From the NCBI GenBank assembly GCA_964574635.1, contig CAZNOG010000012.1, positions 52,199-116,198 on the forward strand: 64,000 nucleotides of DNA, read 5' to 3'. Positions 27,335 through 39,316 of this stretch are shown here, piece by piece. How positions within the stretch are numbered: position 1 is the first letter of the stretch; every line of letters begins with the position of its first letter. The translations under genes and the position numbers were made by a program. The notes below the pieces were generated by a model that was given only the letters and a program-made list of their open reading frames with translations, ran no database searches and was not told the origin of the DNA. The stretch is from CAZNOG01 sp964574635. Its GTDB lineage: Bacteria; Bacteroidota; Bacteroidia; Flavobacteriales_D; Cryomorphaceae.

Positions 27335-27342
27335 TATTTTTG
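27335..27342 (+). promoter_or_regulatory. -7 promoter element of efp (TATTTTTG)
   Basis: TAnnTTTG match, 26 nt before the efp ATG at 27369. It lies just beyond element F. Confidence 0.55.
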
Positions 27343-27368
27343 TGGGCATTCAAAGAAGCAAGGATACA

Positions 27369-27935
27369 ATGGCAACCACAGCGGACATTAAAAACGGTTT
27401 GTGCATTCGCCTCAACGGCAAGTTGATGAGCATCGTAGAATTTCAGCACGTAAAACCGGGAAAAGGGCCGGCATTCGTACGGACGAAACTGAAAAACCTC
27501 GAAACGGGCAAGGTGCTCGACCACACTTTTCCGGCGGGACACTCGATTGAGCCTGTGCGCATTGAGAACCGCCCCTACCAGTACTTGTACGAAGAGGGGA
27601 ACGGATACCACTTCATGCACACGGAAACGTTCGAGCAGGTTTTCATCGAAAAACACCTGTTGGACAAACCGGAATTTCTGAAGGAGGAAATGGTGGTGAC
27701 CATCGTTTTCAACGCCGACGACGAAACTCCGCTGACGGTGGAACTGCCGCAGTTTATCGAAGTGGAGGTGACCTATACGGAGCCCGGTATCAAGGGCGAC
27801 ACGGCGACCAATACGATGAAACCGGCCACCATCGATACCGGCGCGGAAGTGCGCGTACCTCTTTTTATAGACATCGGCGACCGCATAAAAGTGGATACCC
27901 GAACGGGCGAGTACAACGAAAGGGTGAAGGCGTAA
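27369..27935 (+). CDS. efp: Translation elongation factor P
   Basis: Ribosome-binding factor that relieves stalling at proline runs. The 188-residue product has the three-barrel EF-P layout: KOW-like N-domain with FQHVKPGKGPAFVRTKLKN (modifiable Lys32 at the loop tip), the central OB domain and the C-terminal OB domain with TNTMKPATIDTGAEVRVPLFIDIGDRIKVDTRTGEY. The ATG at 27369 gives the normal length; an upstream ATG at 27291 would add 26 unsupported residues. No EpmA- or EpmB-like modifier is seen nearby. Confidence 0.97.
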   Translation: MATTADIKNGLCIRLNGKLMSIVEFQHVKPGKGPAFVRTKLKNLETGKVLDHTFPAGHSIEPVRIENRPYQYLYEEGNGYHFMHTETFEQVFIEKHLLDKPEFLKEEMVVTIVFNADDETPLTVELPQFIEVEVTYTEPGIKGDTATNTMKPATIDTGAEVRVPLFIDIGDRIKVDTRTGEYNERVKA

Positions 27936-27980
27936 ACCCTCGTCCATCCCGACAGGGATTCGGGCCTCTTGGCGCGTATT

Positions 27981-28994
27981 TTACCTCGCGGCGCGCAGGA
28001 CGTCGCTCACCAAATAGGTGATGAATTTCCCCACGGCGATTTCTTCCGTGTCGTTTCCCTTGCGGGGTGCGGCTTCGCAGAGGTGCACGTAGCGCAATTC
28101 GGGATCTGAAGCGAAAGTGTGGGCGAGTCCACGGGTTTGGGCGGCACTCAACCCCGAGGGCGTCAATGCGCTGGAAGGCATGTGCTCCACGCAATCCAAA
28201 TCGATTTCCAGCCCGAATCCGCCTGAACGGACGAAGGCCAAGGCCCGATCGGCCTCTTCATCGGGACGGCTTTGCCCGCGCACGTACATGGATTCGTACG
28301 TGGCGTACCCCACCCTATCGGGCCGGCCCAGCATCTCCTCGTAGATGGATCGGGAATTGTAATTTTCGTGGAGACCGAAAGCGAAATACCTCTGCAAGAA
28401 TCCTTCGTGCAGTGCGTAGGTAAATCCGTTTCCGCTGTGTCTGTAGTCCATGGGCCTCAAATCGGCGTGGGCGTCGATGTTCAACGCGTTGATTCCCCGA
28501 TCCAAAGCCTGCGCACATCCTTTAATCATGCCGTACGCGTTGTTGTGCCCGCCCCCGATGGCGAGGGGAATTTTGCCCGCGGCCACCACGGTGCGCACGA
28601 GTTGGGACACGGCCTCGTCGACGCGTTGCACCCAAGGCCCGTATGCGGCGGGTTGAGCCGGACGGTTCATTTCTTCATCGAAGTCGGCAAAATCCAAATG
28701 CCCCAGCAGCGTGGCTTTGGGCAGGTCGTTGTCGGGATTCATCTGGATGTTCACCAGCCTTTTCAATGCCGCCGGCCACGCGTTGGCTGCCCCCGGCCGC
28801 CCGTAATTCGCGCGCACGCCGATGTCTTCGCAAATGCCGAACAGCACGAATTTGCCCGGTGCGGCGGCGAGCTGCGCGCCCAGGTCCGCGTTGCGGTCCA
28901 CGAATCCCAGGCGATTGGCCCAGAGGTCTTCACCGAGGCGGTCGTTGAGCAGAGGGGCGATGGTGTTTTTATCGTAAACGACGAGGTGGTTCAT
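27981..28994 (-). CDS. Arginase-family hydrolase, probably formimidoylglutamase
   Basis: A 337-residue ureohydrolase. The binuclear manganese site motifs are present: GGGHNNAYG, NIDAHADLRP and EIDLDCVEHMPSS. The overall layout fits the formimidoylglutamase branch seen in Bacteroidota, which hydrolyses N-formimino-glutamate in histidine breakdown. No other hut gene lies nearby, so agmatinase- or arginase-like activity cannot be excluded. The start at 28994 (MNHLVVYDK) is directly preceded on its strand by the G/T repeat complement, i.e. an unusual C/A-rich leader. It converges on efp with 45 nt between stops. Confidence 0.82.
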   Translation of the reverse strand: MNHLVVYDKNTIAPLLNDRLGEDLWANRLGFVDRNADLGAQLAAAPGKFVLFGICEDIGVRANYGRPGAANAWPAALKRLVNIQMNPDNDLPKATLLGHLDFADFDEEMNRPAQPAAYGPWVQRVDEAVSQLVRTVVAAGKIPLAIGGGHNNAYGMIKGCAQALDRGINALNIDAHADLRPMDYRHSGNGFTYALHEGFLQRYFAFGLHENYNSRSIYEEMLGRPDRVGYATYESMYVRGQSRPDEEADRALAFVRSGGFGLEIDLDCVEHMPSSALTPSGLSAAQTRGLAHTFASDPELRYVHLCEAAPRKGNDTEEIAVGKFITYLVSDVLRAAR

Positions 28995-28996
28995 GG

Positions 28997-29015
28997 GTGG
29001 GTTTTTGTGGGTGTG
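28997..29015 (+). repeat. 19-nt G/T-rich repeat, copy 3
   Basis: GTGGGTTTTTGTGGGTGTG differs from copies 1 and 2 at one base. On the minus strand it forms the leader (CACACCCACAAAAACCCAC) immediately before the ATG of the ureohydrolase gene at 28994. Confidence 0.6.
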
Positions 29016-29137
29016 TCTCTCCCCCGAAGTCAGAAAGCGCGGGGAAAATCGCATTTCATGGCGAAAATAGGTCAATTCGATGACTCCCTCTCCACGACCG
29101 TGAACTTCGGCAAGGGCCAATGTAGTATTTTGGCGCC

Positions 29138-29608
29138 ATGAAACTGGTATTTCTGTACGTGGGCGACAAAGTGCAAGGCTACTTGGCCGAAGGGGTGAGT
29201 GAATACCTCAGCCGCATTTCCCATTATGCGCCGGTGGAAGAGGTTTTCGCCAAAGACGCCAAGTCGAAGGGAAGCCGGCCGGAGGCGCGTGCGGAGGCTG
29301 AAGCCCGTGCGGTGGAAGCGGTTCTGAAACCCACCGACGACGTCATCTTGCTGGACGAAGGCGGCAAGTCGTACACCAGCGAGGGCTTCGCGGATTTTCT
29401 TCAGAAGAGGCTCAACCAGGGCTCCAAGCGGCTGGTCTTCGTGGTGGGCGGCCCATACGGATTTTCGGGTGAGATGCGCCGGAAGTACCCGGTACACCTC
29501 TCCCTCTCGGCCATGACGTTTTCCCACCACATGGTGCGATTGTTCCTCGCCGAGCAGGTCTACCGCGCCTTCACCATTCTCCGCAACGAGCCTTACCACA
29601 ACCGGTAA
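29138..29608 (+). CDS. rlmH: 23S rRNA (pseudouridine-1915-N3)-methyltransferase
   Basis: SPOUT-fold methyltransferase acting on helix 69 of 23S rRNA in the assembled ribosome. The 156-residue product matches the family length and shows the knot motifs FVVGGPYGFS and LSLSAMTFSHHMVRLFLAEQVYRAF, and the conserved end NEPYHNR. It diverges from the ureohydrolase gene across 143 nt. TATTTTG (one base short in the spacer of TAnnTTTG) lies a few nt before the ATG. Confidence 0.97.
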   Translation: MKLVFLYVGDKVQGYLAEGVSEYLSRISHYAPVEEVFAKDAKSKGSRPEARAEAEARAVEAVLKPTDDVILLDEGGKSYTSEGFADFLQKRLNQGSKRLVFVVGGPYGFSGEMRRKYPVHLSLSAMTFSHHMVRLFLAEQVYRAFTILRNEPYHNR

Positions 29609-29774
29609 ACCGCAGAATTCGCGCGTACAACCCCGGGAGGTAACCTCGGGCGGATCAGCTCCGTAAGTTTTACCGAAACCATTGGAGCGCTTTACGGCCT
29701 GCAAGCATAGTTACCCTTCGGCATTCGCCGATCTCGGTTTTTCGGTCATCGGATTTCGAGGCCGCCAAAAACCC

Positions 29775-29805
29775 GAAGCAACCCGCCCACCCGGCGGGTT
29801 GCTTC
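29775..29805 (-). terminator. Strong hairpin with T-run on the minus strand
   Basis: GAAGCAACCCGCC (29775-29787) pairs perfectly with GGCGGGTTGCTTC (29793-29805) around a 5-nt loop. On the minus strand it is followed by GGGTTTTTGG, as in an intrinsic terminator; on the + strand there is no T-run. It lies in the 284-nt gap between rlmH and the flippase gene, both + strand, so what it terminates is unclear. Confidence 0.6.
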
Positions 29806-29892
29806 GTAAATGGCCGGAAAGGAATTCCCTGCGCACCGCGGTTTCCGGCGTGGCCCAAATAGCGTTACTTTGTGCCGTCCATTCCGGGTTTC

Positions 29893-31389
29893 ATGATCAA
29901 AGATCTTCGCAATACCTTCAAGCAATCGCTCGTCTACGGGATGAGCAATATTTTGGTGAAGCTCGCGGGGTTGATCATCCTGCCCATCTACACTTCCACC
30001 CTCAGCACCGACGAGTACGGAATGCTGGTGATGTTGGAAATCTTCTCGCAGTTTTTCGTGGGAGTGATGGCTTTCGGCTTGCCCACTGCCGTTTTGCGCT
30101 TGGGCAGCGACCAGAACGACGAGCGCGCGCAAAACAAGATTCATTTCACGGCGCTGGTCATGCTGTTGGGGATTCTCGCGTGTTTTCTCGCGGTATTCCT
30201 GCCTTTGGGCGGTGTATTCGCGCGGGTGGTTCTCGACAACGGGGAGTACGCCGTGTACTTCCGATTGCTCTTCGTTTCGGTGGCCTTCGAAATCCTCGGG
30301 ATCCTGCCCTTGCAAGTCATGCGTCTGAAGGAGCAGTCGTCGCGGTACGTGACGTATTTCTCCATCAAGCTGGTGGCGTTGGTGACGCTGGTGTGGTATT
30401 TCGTGGCGTACCGGGAAATGGGCATTTACGGGGCCATGATCGGCATCGTGACGGCCAACGGGTTGCTGTTGGTCGCCACTTCGGTGTACGTTTTTCGCAA
30501 TATCCACCCCGTGTTCGACCGTTCGGCGGCCGTGGCCATGTACCGCTACGGCGCCCCGCTGATCCTCACCACCATCGCGGGTATCGCCCTCACCATCGCC
30601 GATCGGATTTTCATAAAATTCTTCGGTGAACTCAGCGACGTGGGAATTTACGGCTTGGCTTACAAGGTGGGAAGCCTGGCCAACATGCTCATCATTGGCA
30701 CGTTCGCCCTGGCGTTTCTGCCCATCGCGTTCAGGAAATTCGGGGACCCCGGTTTCGACCGGTTCTTCAGCCGCATGTTCACGTATTTCATCGGCATCAC
30801 GGCATTTCTGACTTTGGTGGTGTCGCTTTTCAGCCAGGAGTTGATCAAGGTGATCAGCAGCGACAATCCCGACTACTGGCGGGCTGTGATTTTGGTGCCG
30901 TTCATCGCGTTTTCCTTCTTATTCAAGGCCATGTACAACTATCTGGCGTACATGTTTATGCTGCTCAAGAGAACAAAATACCACGCCTACGTCACGGTGG
31001 TCGGCGTTACGGTAAACATCGCGCTGAACTTCGCGTTGATTCCAATTTTCGACGTGTACGGGGTCATCGCGGCTTCCGCGTTGAGTTTCCTCATCATGAC
31101 GGCGTTCACGTATCGCGTGGCCCAGAGGAAATACTACATTCCTTACGAGCTCAAGCGCGTGGGATTTTTGATTCTTCTGGTGGCCGCTTTCATCGCAGTG
31201 GGCATGACCGCCAACCAATTGCCCATCGCCACCCGGTTGGGGGCGAAAATCTTGCTGCTGCCGGCGTTTCTCGCCGTGCTGTACTTCGGTTTCGTCGACG
31301 AAGTCGAGAGAACCAAGTTGAACAAAGCGCGGAAGTTGATCCGGGAAAAAGGTTGGATCCGCGGTTTGACCGAGATGATCAGCGGTTGA
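29893..31389 (+). CDS. Oligosaccharide flippase family protein (Wzx-like)
   Basis: A 498-residue inner-membrane protein with about 12-14 transmembrane helices, of the polysaccharide-transporter/MOP superfamily (SNILVKLAGLIILPIYTSTLSTDEYG at the N-terminus is the family's typical first helix and loop). Such proteins flip lipid-linked sugars for O-antigen or capsule. The substrate cannot be told. The start at 29893 (MIKDLRN) was chosen because it gives the family N-terminus; a TACTTTG element lies 20 nt upstream. It converges on the YfhO-like gene with only 7 nt between stops. Confidence 0.88.
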   Translation: MIKDLRNTFKQSLVYGMSNILVKLAGLIILPIYTSTLSTDEYGMLVMLEIFSQFFVGVMAFGLPTAVLRLGSDQNDERAQNKIHFTALVMLLGILACFLAVFLPLGGVFARVVLDNGEYAVYFRLLFVSVAFEILGILPLQVMRLKEQSSRYVTYFSIKLVALVTLVWYFVAYREMGIYGAMIGIVTANGLLLVATSVYVFRNIHPVFDRSAAVAMYRYGAPLILTTIAGIALTIADRIFIKFFGELSDVGIYGLAYKVGSLANMLIIGTFALAFLPIAFRKFGDPGFDRFFSRMFTYFIGITAFLTLVVSLFSQELIKVISSDNPDYWRAVILVPFIAFSFLFKAMYNYLAYMFMLLKRTKYHAYVTVVGVTVNIALNFALIPIFDVYGVIAASALSFLIMTAFTYRVAQRKYYIPYELKRVGFLILLVAAFIAVGMTANQLPIATRLGAKILLLPAFLAVLYFGFVDEVERTKLNKARKLIREKGWIRGLTEMISG

Positions 31390-31396
31390 AAGTCGA

Positions 31397-34075
31397 TCAG
31401 GCTTCGCCGCCGTAATCGCTCTCTTCTTCGCTTTCGGTGATGGTGATGTTCTTGAACACCGCGAAAGCGAGCAGGAGAATCAATCCGAATCCTGTGGCGG
31501 TGCTGATGACCGTGGCTTTGTGGAATACCTCCGGTTCGAATTTGAATTCGATGACGTGTTCGCCCTCGGGCACCCGCATACCGCGCAGCAAGTAGTTGGC
31601 TCGGAAGTGATCCACGGGTTGGCCGTCCAAGTACGCTTGCCAGCCGGCGTCGTAGTAAATTTCGGAAAACACGGCTACCTCGTCGACTTGAGTTTGCGTG
31701 CGGTACCGAAGGTAATTGGGCAACCTCTTCTCCAGCTCGATTCGGGATGTGCCGCTGTTTTGGGCGACGAAACCGGTGAGTTGCGGTCCGTACCGTCGGT
31801 CCACCAGCGCCACGTTCTCGGGATCGATCTCGCCGAGGAGGGTGATTTCTTCATCCCCACCTTCCACCATGCGCACGTCGGAAACGAACCACGCTGCGCC
31901 CAGGGCGTCGGGATTTTCCAAGGGCGGAGCCTGAGGATTGTAGATGAGGTACTTTACGTTCATCATTCCGATGACGTCCAAGGAAGCGAGGAGAGCTTCC
32001 ACAGAAGCCTGCGTGGGTTGACCTTGCAACTCCGTGCGGAGTTCGGACAGTTCCCTTTGGATATGGAAATCGTACACCTCTTGGATGCGTTGGAGCTTGG
32101 CTCCGTGGTACCCGCCGAGGGAGCTGTGGAAGTACGACACCCGGGAATCGGAAAAAGGATTGTTGAGGTTGAGCACGCGGTAAGCCGTGTTGAAGCGCAG
32201 CGCGGAAAACATGGCGTCCGTCCTGTCGGCGGTGGTGGCTCTGTCCCACTCGCCCGAAGCCACCTTTTGTTGCATGACGCCCAAGAGGCTGTCGATGGCT
32301 TGATCCACCTCCGGATTGGCCGCTCTTTCCCGATCGAGAATGAATTTATCCGCTTCGGTGGCGGTGTAGGCGAGGCCGGGGTCACCTTTCTTTTCCCAGC
32401 TTACGAATTGTCCACGTTCTTTTTGGTTGTTGAGGTAGCGCTTGTCCACACCCCACAGATCCACCAGTATCAGCACTCCCAGCGCCACCACGAAAGGCAT
32501 CTCTTTCATTCGGCCCTTGGAAAAAAACCATGTCAGCGCCACGGCGATGGCCACGATGAAAAACGATCGCCAGGCGTCGGCGGTGAAAAGGGATGCGCGG
32601 GCGTCCTTCAAAGCCTCGGCGTACCGCAAGGCCCCGTCGGCGTTGTTGCCCGTGAGCTCGGCGTTGATCATCAGCGTTTCCCTTTCGCTCAAGAAGTCGA
32701 AAAAGGTTTGGGGAGTCACGGCGAAGAGGAATAGCAGGAAAAGGAGTCCACCGGCGACCGCGAAAAACCGTTTCTTCTCCCGTACGAGCAGATCCCGGTC
32801 TTTGAACAGTTTTTTCAGGAAAAGGAATCCCAGCAAGGGCACCACCATCTCGGTGATGGCCAAAATGATGGTCACCGCCCTGAACTTGTTGTACCCCGGC
32901 ACGAAATCCAGGAAGAAATTGGTCAATCCCATGAAGTTCTTTCCCCACGCCAAGGCGACGGTGAGGAGTGTCGCGGCGAGCAGGGCCCATTTCAGAGGGG
33001 TACGGATAAAAAAGGCGCCGAGCAGGAAAAGCAAGATCACGGCGGCTCCCATGTAAACCGGGCCGGAAGTAAAGGGCTGATCGCCCCAGTAGGTGTTGCT
33101 CTGCAGGATATTCTGCCTCATGACGGGGTCCACGCCTTCCACTTGTTCGGGCGAAAACAGTCCGGAACCACCGCCGTAGGCATTGGGAATCAGAAACGTC
33201 CAACTCTCGCCGATTCCCTGGCTCCACTGGGTCACGTACTCCCTGTCGAGGCCCGAGGTGCGGATCGCCTCGTTGGGCAGACCGTCGGGACCGATGGTCA
33301 ATTCCGACGTTCCCCGGGTGGTGTGCTTGGAGTACTCGTAGGTATTCCACAGCACGTCGGCGTTGCTCAACACCGCTATCGCCGCCGCGGCCAAGAGCAC
33401 CAAGCTCCCCGACACGAAGGTGGATACTTCTTTTTTGCGGACGGTTTCCACGAGTTTGGCCACCGCGAAAAACAGGGCCACGATGCCGAAGTAATAGGTA
33501 ATCTGTACGTGGTTGGCGTTGATTTGCAGGGCCAAAAACAAGGCGGTGAGGGCGCCTCCCCAGAGCAATTTTCCCCGGTACGCCCAAACGATTCCGGCCA
33601 AGGTGGGCGCCATGTACGCGATGGCGTGCGCTTTGGAATTGTGGCCCGCTTCCAAGATAATGAAGTAGTAGCTCGAAAAGGCGAAAGCCACTGCGCCGAC
33701 CACGGCCAACCAAGGTTTTACTTTGAACGAAACGAGGAGGATGTAGAACCCGAAAAGGTACAGGAAGAGGTAGTTGATGGGTCGGGGCAAACCCAGACTC
33801 ACGATGGTATCCACCAAGCCGAGGATGTCGTTCGGATAGATGACGGAAATCTGAAAAGCCGGCATGCCGCCGAACATGGAATTGGTCCACAGGGGTTCTT
33901 CGGAGAAATACTTTCTGAACTCGAAGATCTCTTTGGCCATCCCCTTGAAATTCAAAATGTCAGGTTGGCGAAGCACGTAGCCTTGCACGGCTGGATAGAA
34001 GTAAACGATGGAGATCAGGACAAAAATGGCGAGTGCCGCGAAGTGCGGCCAATTGCGGGTGAGAGATTGCTTCAT
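31397..34075 (-). CDS. YfhO-family multi-pass membrane protein
   Basis: An 892-residue protein with roughly a dozen transmembrane helices (for example FAALAIFVLISIVYFYP near the start and GFGLILLLAFAVF near the end) and large periplasmic parts, matching the YfhO/GT-C-like glycosyltransferase family (segments QPDILNFKGMAKEIFEF, WTNSMFGGMPAFQISV). The C-terminal soluble part with YDAGWQAYLDGQPV and LLRGMRVPEGEHVIEFKFEP is typical. In Gram-positives YfhO homologues glycosylate teichoic acids; in Bacteroidota the role is unknown. Three nt separate it from the upstream DUF4834 gene, so the two form an operon. Confidence 0.88.
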   Translation of the reverse strand: MKQSLTRNWPHFAALAIFVLISIVYFYPAVQGYVLRQPDILNFKGMAKEIFEFRKYFSEEPLWTNSMFGGMPAFQISVIYPNDILGLVDTIVSLGLPRPINYLFLYLFGFYILLVSFKVKPWLAVVGAVAFAFSSYYFIILEAGHNSKAHAIAYMAPTLAGIVWAYRGKLLWGGALTALFLALQINANHVQITYYFGIVALFFAVAKLVETVRKKEVSTFVSGSLVLLAAAAIAVLSNADVLWNTYEYSKHTTRGTSELTIGPDGLPNEAIRTSGLDREYVTQWSQGIGESWTFLIPNAYGGGSGLFSPEQVEGVDPVMRQNILQSNTYWGDQPFTSGPVYMGAAVILLFLLGAFFIRTPLKWALLAATLLTVALAWGKNFMGLTNFFLDFVPGYNKFRAVTIILAITEMVVPLLGFLFLKKLFKDRDLLVREKKRFFAVAGGLLFLLFLFAVTPQTFFDFLSERETLMINAELTGNNADGALRYAEALKDARASLFTADAWRSFFIVAIAVALTWFFSKGRMKEMPFVVALGVLILVDLWGVDKRYLNNQKERGQFVSWEKKGDPGLAYTATEADKFILDRERAANPEVDQAIDSLLGVMQQKVASGEWDRATTADRTDAMFSALRFNTAYRVLNLNNPFSDSRVSYFHSSLGGYHGAKLQRIQEVYDFHIQRELSELRTELQGQPTQASVEALLASLDVIGMMNVKYLIYNPQAPPLENPDALGAAWFVSDVRMVEGGDEEITLLGEIDPENVALVDRRYGPQLTGFVAQNSGTSRIELEKRLPNYLRYRTQTQVDEVAVFSEIYYDAGWQAYLDGQPVDHFRANYLLRGMRVPEGEHVIEFKFEPEVFHKATVISTATGFGLILLLAFAVFKNITITESEEESDYGGEA

Positions 34076-34078
34076 GGT

Positions 34079-34327
34079 TCAGTCCAATTCTTCGTAATCC
34101 ACGTATTCTCCTCCTTCCACGATGTCCTCCCTGCGCTTTTGTTTTTTGTTTTTGTGGGTGTATTCTATGCGTACTTCACCTTCCTTTCGCCTGTCGCGGT
34201 CCTCTCGATTCCGATAACCGAAATTGCCGTGCGCGCCGGGCTTGCGCGGAGCGAGCAACCGGCCGAGCAATTTGACTCCGAAATAAACGACCACGAAAAT
34301 GAAAATCATCCTAAACAAGCCGACCAT
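34079..34327 (-). CDS. Small membrane protein, DUF4834-like
   Basis: An 82-residue protein with one N-terminal transmembrane helix (MIFIFVVVYFGVKLLGRLL) followed by a charged cytoplasmic tail rich in Arg, Lys and acidic residues. Size, layout and position before a YfhO gene fit DUF4834, a Bacteroidota-specific family of unknown function (recalled, not searched). Start at the ATG 34327 rather than the TTG at 34333. Confidence 0.75.
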   Translation of the reverse strand: MVGLFRMIFIFVVVYFGVKLLGRLLAPRKPGAHGNFGYRNREDRDRRKEGEVRIEYTHKNKKQKRREDIVEGGEYVDYEELD

Positions 34328-34353
34328 GCCCAACTGAAATTTTCATAAGGTTT

Positions 34354-34361
34354 CAAAGATA
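34354..34361 (-). promoter_or_regulatory. -7 promoter element of the DUF4834-YfhO operon (TATCTTTG)
   Basis: Exact TAnnTTTG on the minus strand, 26 nt upstream of the ATG at 34327. Confidence 0.6.
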
Positions 34362-34421
34362 GGGGGATTTCCAAAAACCGTTTTCGTCCACGGCGTTTCC
34401 GTCCTCCTCCGCGGCATGGGG

Positions 34422-37238
<2,817 letters not shown>

Positions 37239-37338
37239 GAAATATGGAATGTTAGGGGATGGAAAAATGGGGAGTCTCCGAACTTTGACCGGTTAAGCCA
37301 CACGTCCAATGTGCAAGTCGCTCGCTTCATCCGGGGGG

Positions 37339-37346
37339 CAAAAGTA
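37339..37346 (-). promoter_or_regulatory. -7 promoter element of carB (TACTTTTG)
   Basis: TAnnTTTG on the minus strand, with a leader of about 95 nt to the carB ATG at 37238. I saw no obvious attenuator or riboswitch in the leader. Confidence 0.55.
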
Positions 37347-37428
37347 AAGGTTTTTTTCGGTTTGACTACCGCCCTTTTCCACGGTTTATGCACAATCCTC
37401 GGGACGACGGAGCCGATTTTCCGACGGC

Positions 37429-38580
37429 CTATTTTCTTCGCCGCGGAGACCCATCCTCCGAGGCGTGGCCCGACAAAACGCGCTCGTACACAGACCGCAA
37501 TCGCTCGGCATACGCCTTAATCCCAAACCTTTCCACCAAGTCCCTACGAATTTCCTTCGGGTCGAAATGCGGCAGGCGCTTCACCATGTCCACCATGCCC
37601 CGCGCGATGTCGTCGACTCGGGAGGGATCTACGGCGATGCTGTTCCCTTGGTGGGCGTAGTCCTTGGGTCCCGTTCGGTCGGTGATCAGAACCGGCAAAC
37701 CGGTAGACAACGCCTCGGCGCCCACCAAGCCGAAGCTCTCGAAGACGCTGGGGAACACCAGAAAGGAAGCCGCGTGAAAGGCATCGCGCAACTCCCTCCG
37801 ATCCAGTGTTTCTTCGATGAAACTCACCCGACCTTGAAGTTCGTGCGCGGAAATAAACGCCCTGATCTCGGCCGCTTCGGCCCCTTCGCCGATGAGGGTC
37901 AGGCGGAAATCGGGGATATGGGACGAGGCTTTCTCAAAGGCTTTCAAAGTGCGCAAGCCGCCTTTGAACGGATCGAGTCGCCCCACGAAAAGGATGTTAT
38001 TGCACTCCGACAATCCCGCCTTCCGCAGGAAAAAGCACTCCGTGTCGACCGGATTGCCCGTCACTTTTTCAAACCCGGGTCGGATGCCGCTCTCGGCGAT
38101 CTCGGTGGACAAGTGTCGGCTGACGGGCAACACCGCCGCGGCGCTTCCCATCACCTTACGGGATCGTTTCCACACCCGCGGGCGATCGGCGATGACGGAC
38201 CAGGGACCCGTGTGCTCGGTCACCACGAGGGGCGCACCCCAATGCCGCGCGAGTTTTAAGGCCCATCCGCCGCGCAGGGCGGCACCGTGCAAGTGGACGA
38301 CGTCGCAGCCCGGGATCTTTTTCCCCAGCAACAAGCTCCTTCTTTCCCACAGTGCGTACGCCGCCAAGCGGAGTGGCAGGGGCGGCTTTTTTGGGAAAGA
38401 ATGAAAATCGAAATTTTCGACTTGGGGATCGACCAAGAACTCTCCGCGGTACCAGGGTGTGGAATTGAAGACGACCGGATGGGCGAATTCGTTCAGCGCT
38501 TTTATTTGCTCCTGCATGAAAATTCCCGCGACCGGATTTTGGTCGGTGGGAAACTGTTCGGGGATCAGCAGTACGCGCAT
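37429..38580 (-). CDS. Glycosyltransferase family 4 protein
   Basis: A 383-residue GT-B glycosyltransferase. N-terminal acceptor domain begins MRVLLIPEQFPTDQNPVAGIFMQEQ; the C-terminal Glycos_transf_1 domain shows NILFVGRLDPFKGGLRTLKAF, the nucleotide-sugar motif FPSVFESFGLVGAEALSTGLPV and a terminal helix. It retains the E-x7-E arrangement (ESFGLVGAE). It is the last gene of a minus-strand glycan cluster (37.4-42.6 kb), 4 nt after the methyltransferase stop. Donor and acceptor are unknown. Confidence 0.9.
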   Translation of the reverse strand: MRVLLIPEQFPTDQNPVAGIFMQEQIKALNEFAHPVVFNSTPWYRGEFLVDPQVENFDFHSFPKKPPLPLRLAAYALWERRSLLLGKKIPGCDVVHLHGAALRGGWALKLARHWGAPLVVTEHTGPWSVIADRPRVWKRSRKVMGSAAAVLPVSRHLSTEIAESGIRPGFEKVTGNPVDTECFFLRKAGLSECNNILFVGRLDPFKGGLRTLKAFEKASSHIPDFRLTLIGEGAEAAEIRAFISAHELQGRVSFIEETLDRRELRDAFHAASFLVFPSVFESFGLVGAEALSTGLPVLITDRTGPKDYAHQGNSIAVDPSRVDDIARGMVDMVKRLPHFDPKEIRRDLVERFGIKAYAERLRSVYERVLSGHASEDGSPRRRK

Positions 38581-38584
38581 GACC

Positions 38585-39316
38585 TCACCCCTTTTTTTGA
38601 AACAGATAGGTGACGTCGCTGCCGGATTTTTGTTTTCGTGGGTTTTCGGCAAAACCAAAGTATTTCCTCGTCATGCGGTACTTGGTCTCGTTCCCGAACA
38701 TTCGGGATAGGCCCAAAAAAGATTGGTTGTACCGAAAAGACTCGAGGAGTTCGAAGCCCTGCGCTTCGACCACGGGCAACAACTCCTTTTCGGGCACCTT
38801 GTTGAAGGCGTATTTGTCTTTTCCCACCGCCCGGCGCAGGGCGAGGTATCCGAAGATCATTTTGGAGAACAGATGATCGGCGTCGGTGTTTTGCAGCACG
38901 AGGAATCCGCCCGGTTTCACGAGTTTCATCGAGGCTTCCAAAAAGCGCCAAGGATTTCGGATGTGGGCCATGATCCCGATGTTCATCACCAAGTCGAACT
39001 TTTCGTCGCCGAAGTCGTGGAGGTAGAAATCATCGCGGATAAACCGGACTTTGTGCATTTGGTCTTCCGGGGTTTTGGACTTCGCGGTAGCGACCATGTT
39101 TTCCGCGAAATCCATCATGGTGAGCTTATCGAACTTGTCGAGGAAGGGCAGGGAAATATCGCCGGTGCCGCAGGGCATGTCGAGCACGTTTTCAAAGCGT
39201 TCGCGTCCCGTTTGCTTCAGGAAGTAGCCGAGGGTTTCCATCCGGATCCTGAGGTTGTAGTTGAAGGTCAGGTATACGTCGGTCTGCTCGAAAAAATCTT
39301 TGACGGGATCGCTCAT
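38585..39316 (-). CDS. Class I SAM-dependent methyltransferase
   Basis: A 243-residue methyltransferase with motif I VLDMPCGTGDISLPFL, the acidic-strand LTMMDFAENMVATAK, motif IV region FDLVMNIGIMAHIRNPW and the post-motif VKPGGFLVLQNTDADH. Its start overlaps the acyltransferase stop by 4 nt inside the glycan cluster, so a sugar or lipid-linked glycan is a plausible substrate, by context only. Confidence 0.87.
   Translation of the reverse strand: MSDPVKDFFEQTDVYLTFNYNLRIRMETLGYFLKQTGRERFENVLDMPCGTGDISLPFLDKFDKLTMMDFAENMVATAKSKTPEDQMHKVRFIRDDFYLHDFGDEKFDLVMNIGIMAHIRNPWRFLEASMKLVKPGGFLVLQNTDADHLFSKMIFGYLALRRAVGKDKYAFNKVPEKELLPVVEAQGFELLESFRYNQSFLGLSRMFGNETKYRMTRKYFGFAENPRKQKSGSDVTYLFQKKG

Noticed and set aside
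34149..34161. G/T repeat copy inside the DUF4834 gene
   Set aside because: A 13-nt match in coding sequence (YTHKNKK); may be chance, so not listed as a copy.
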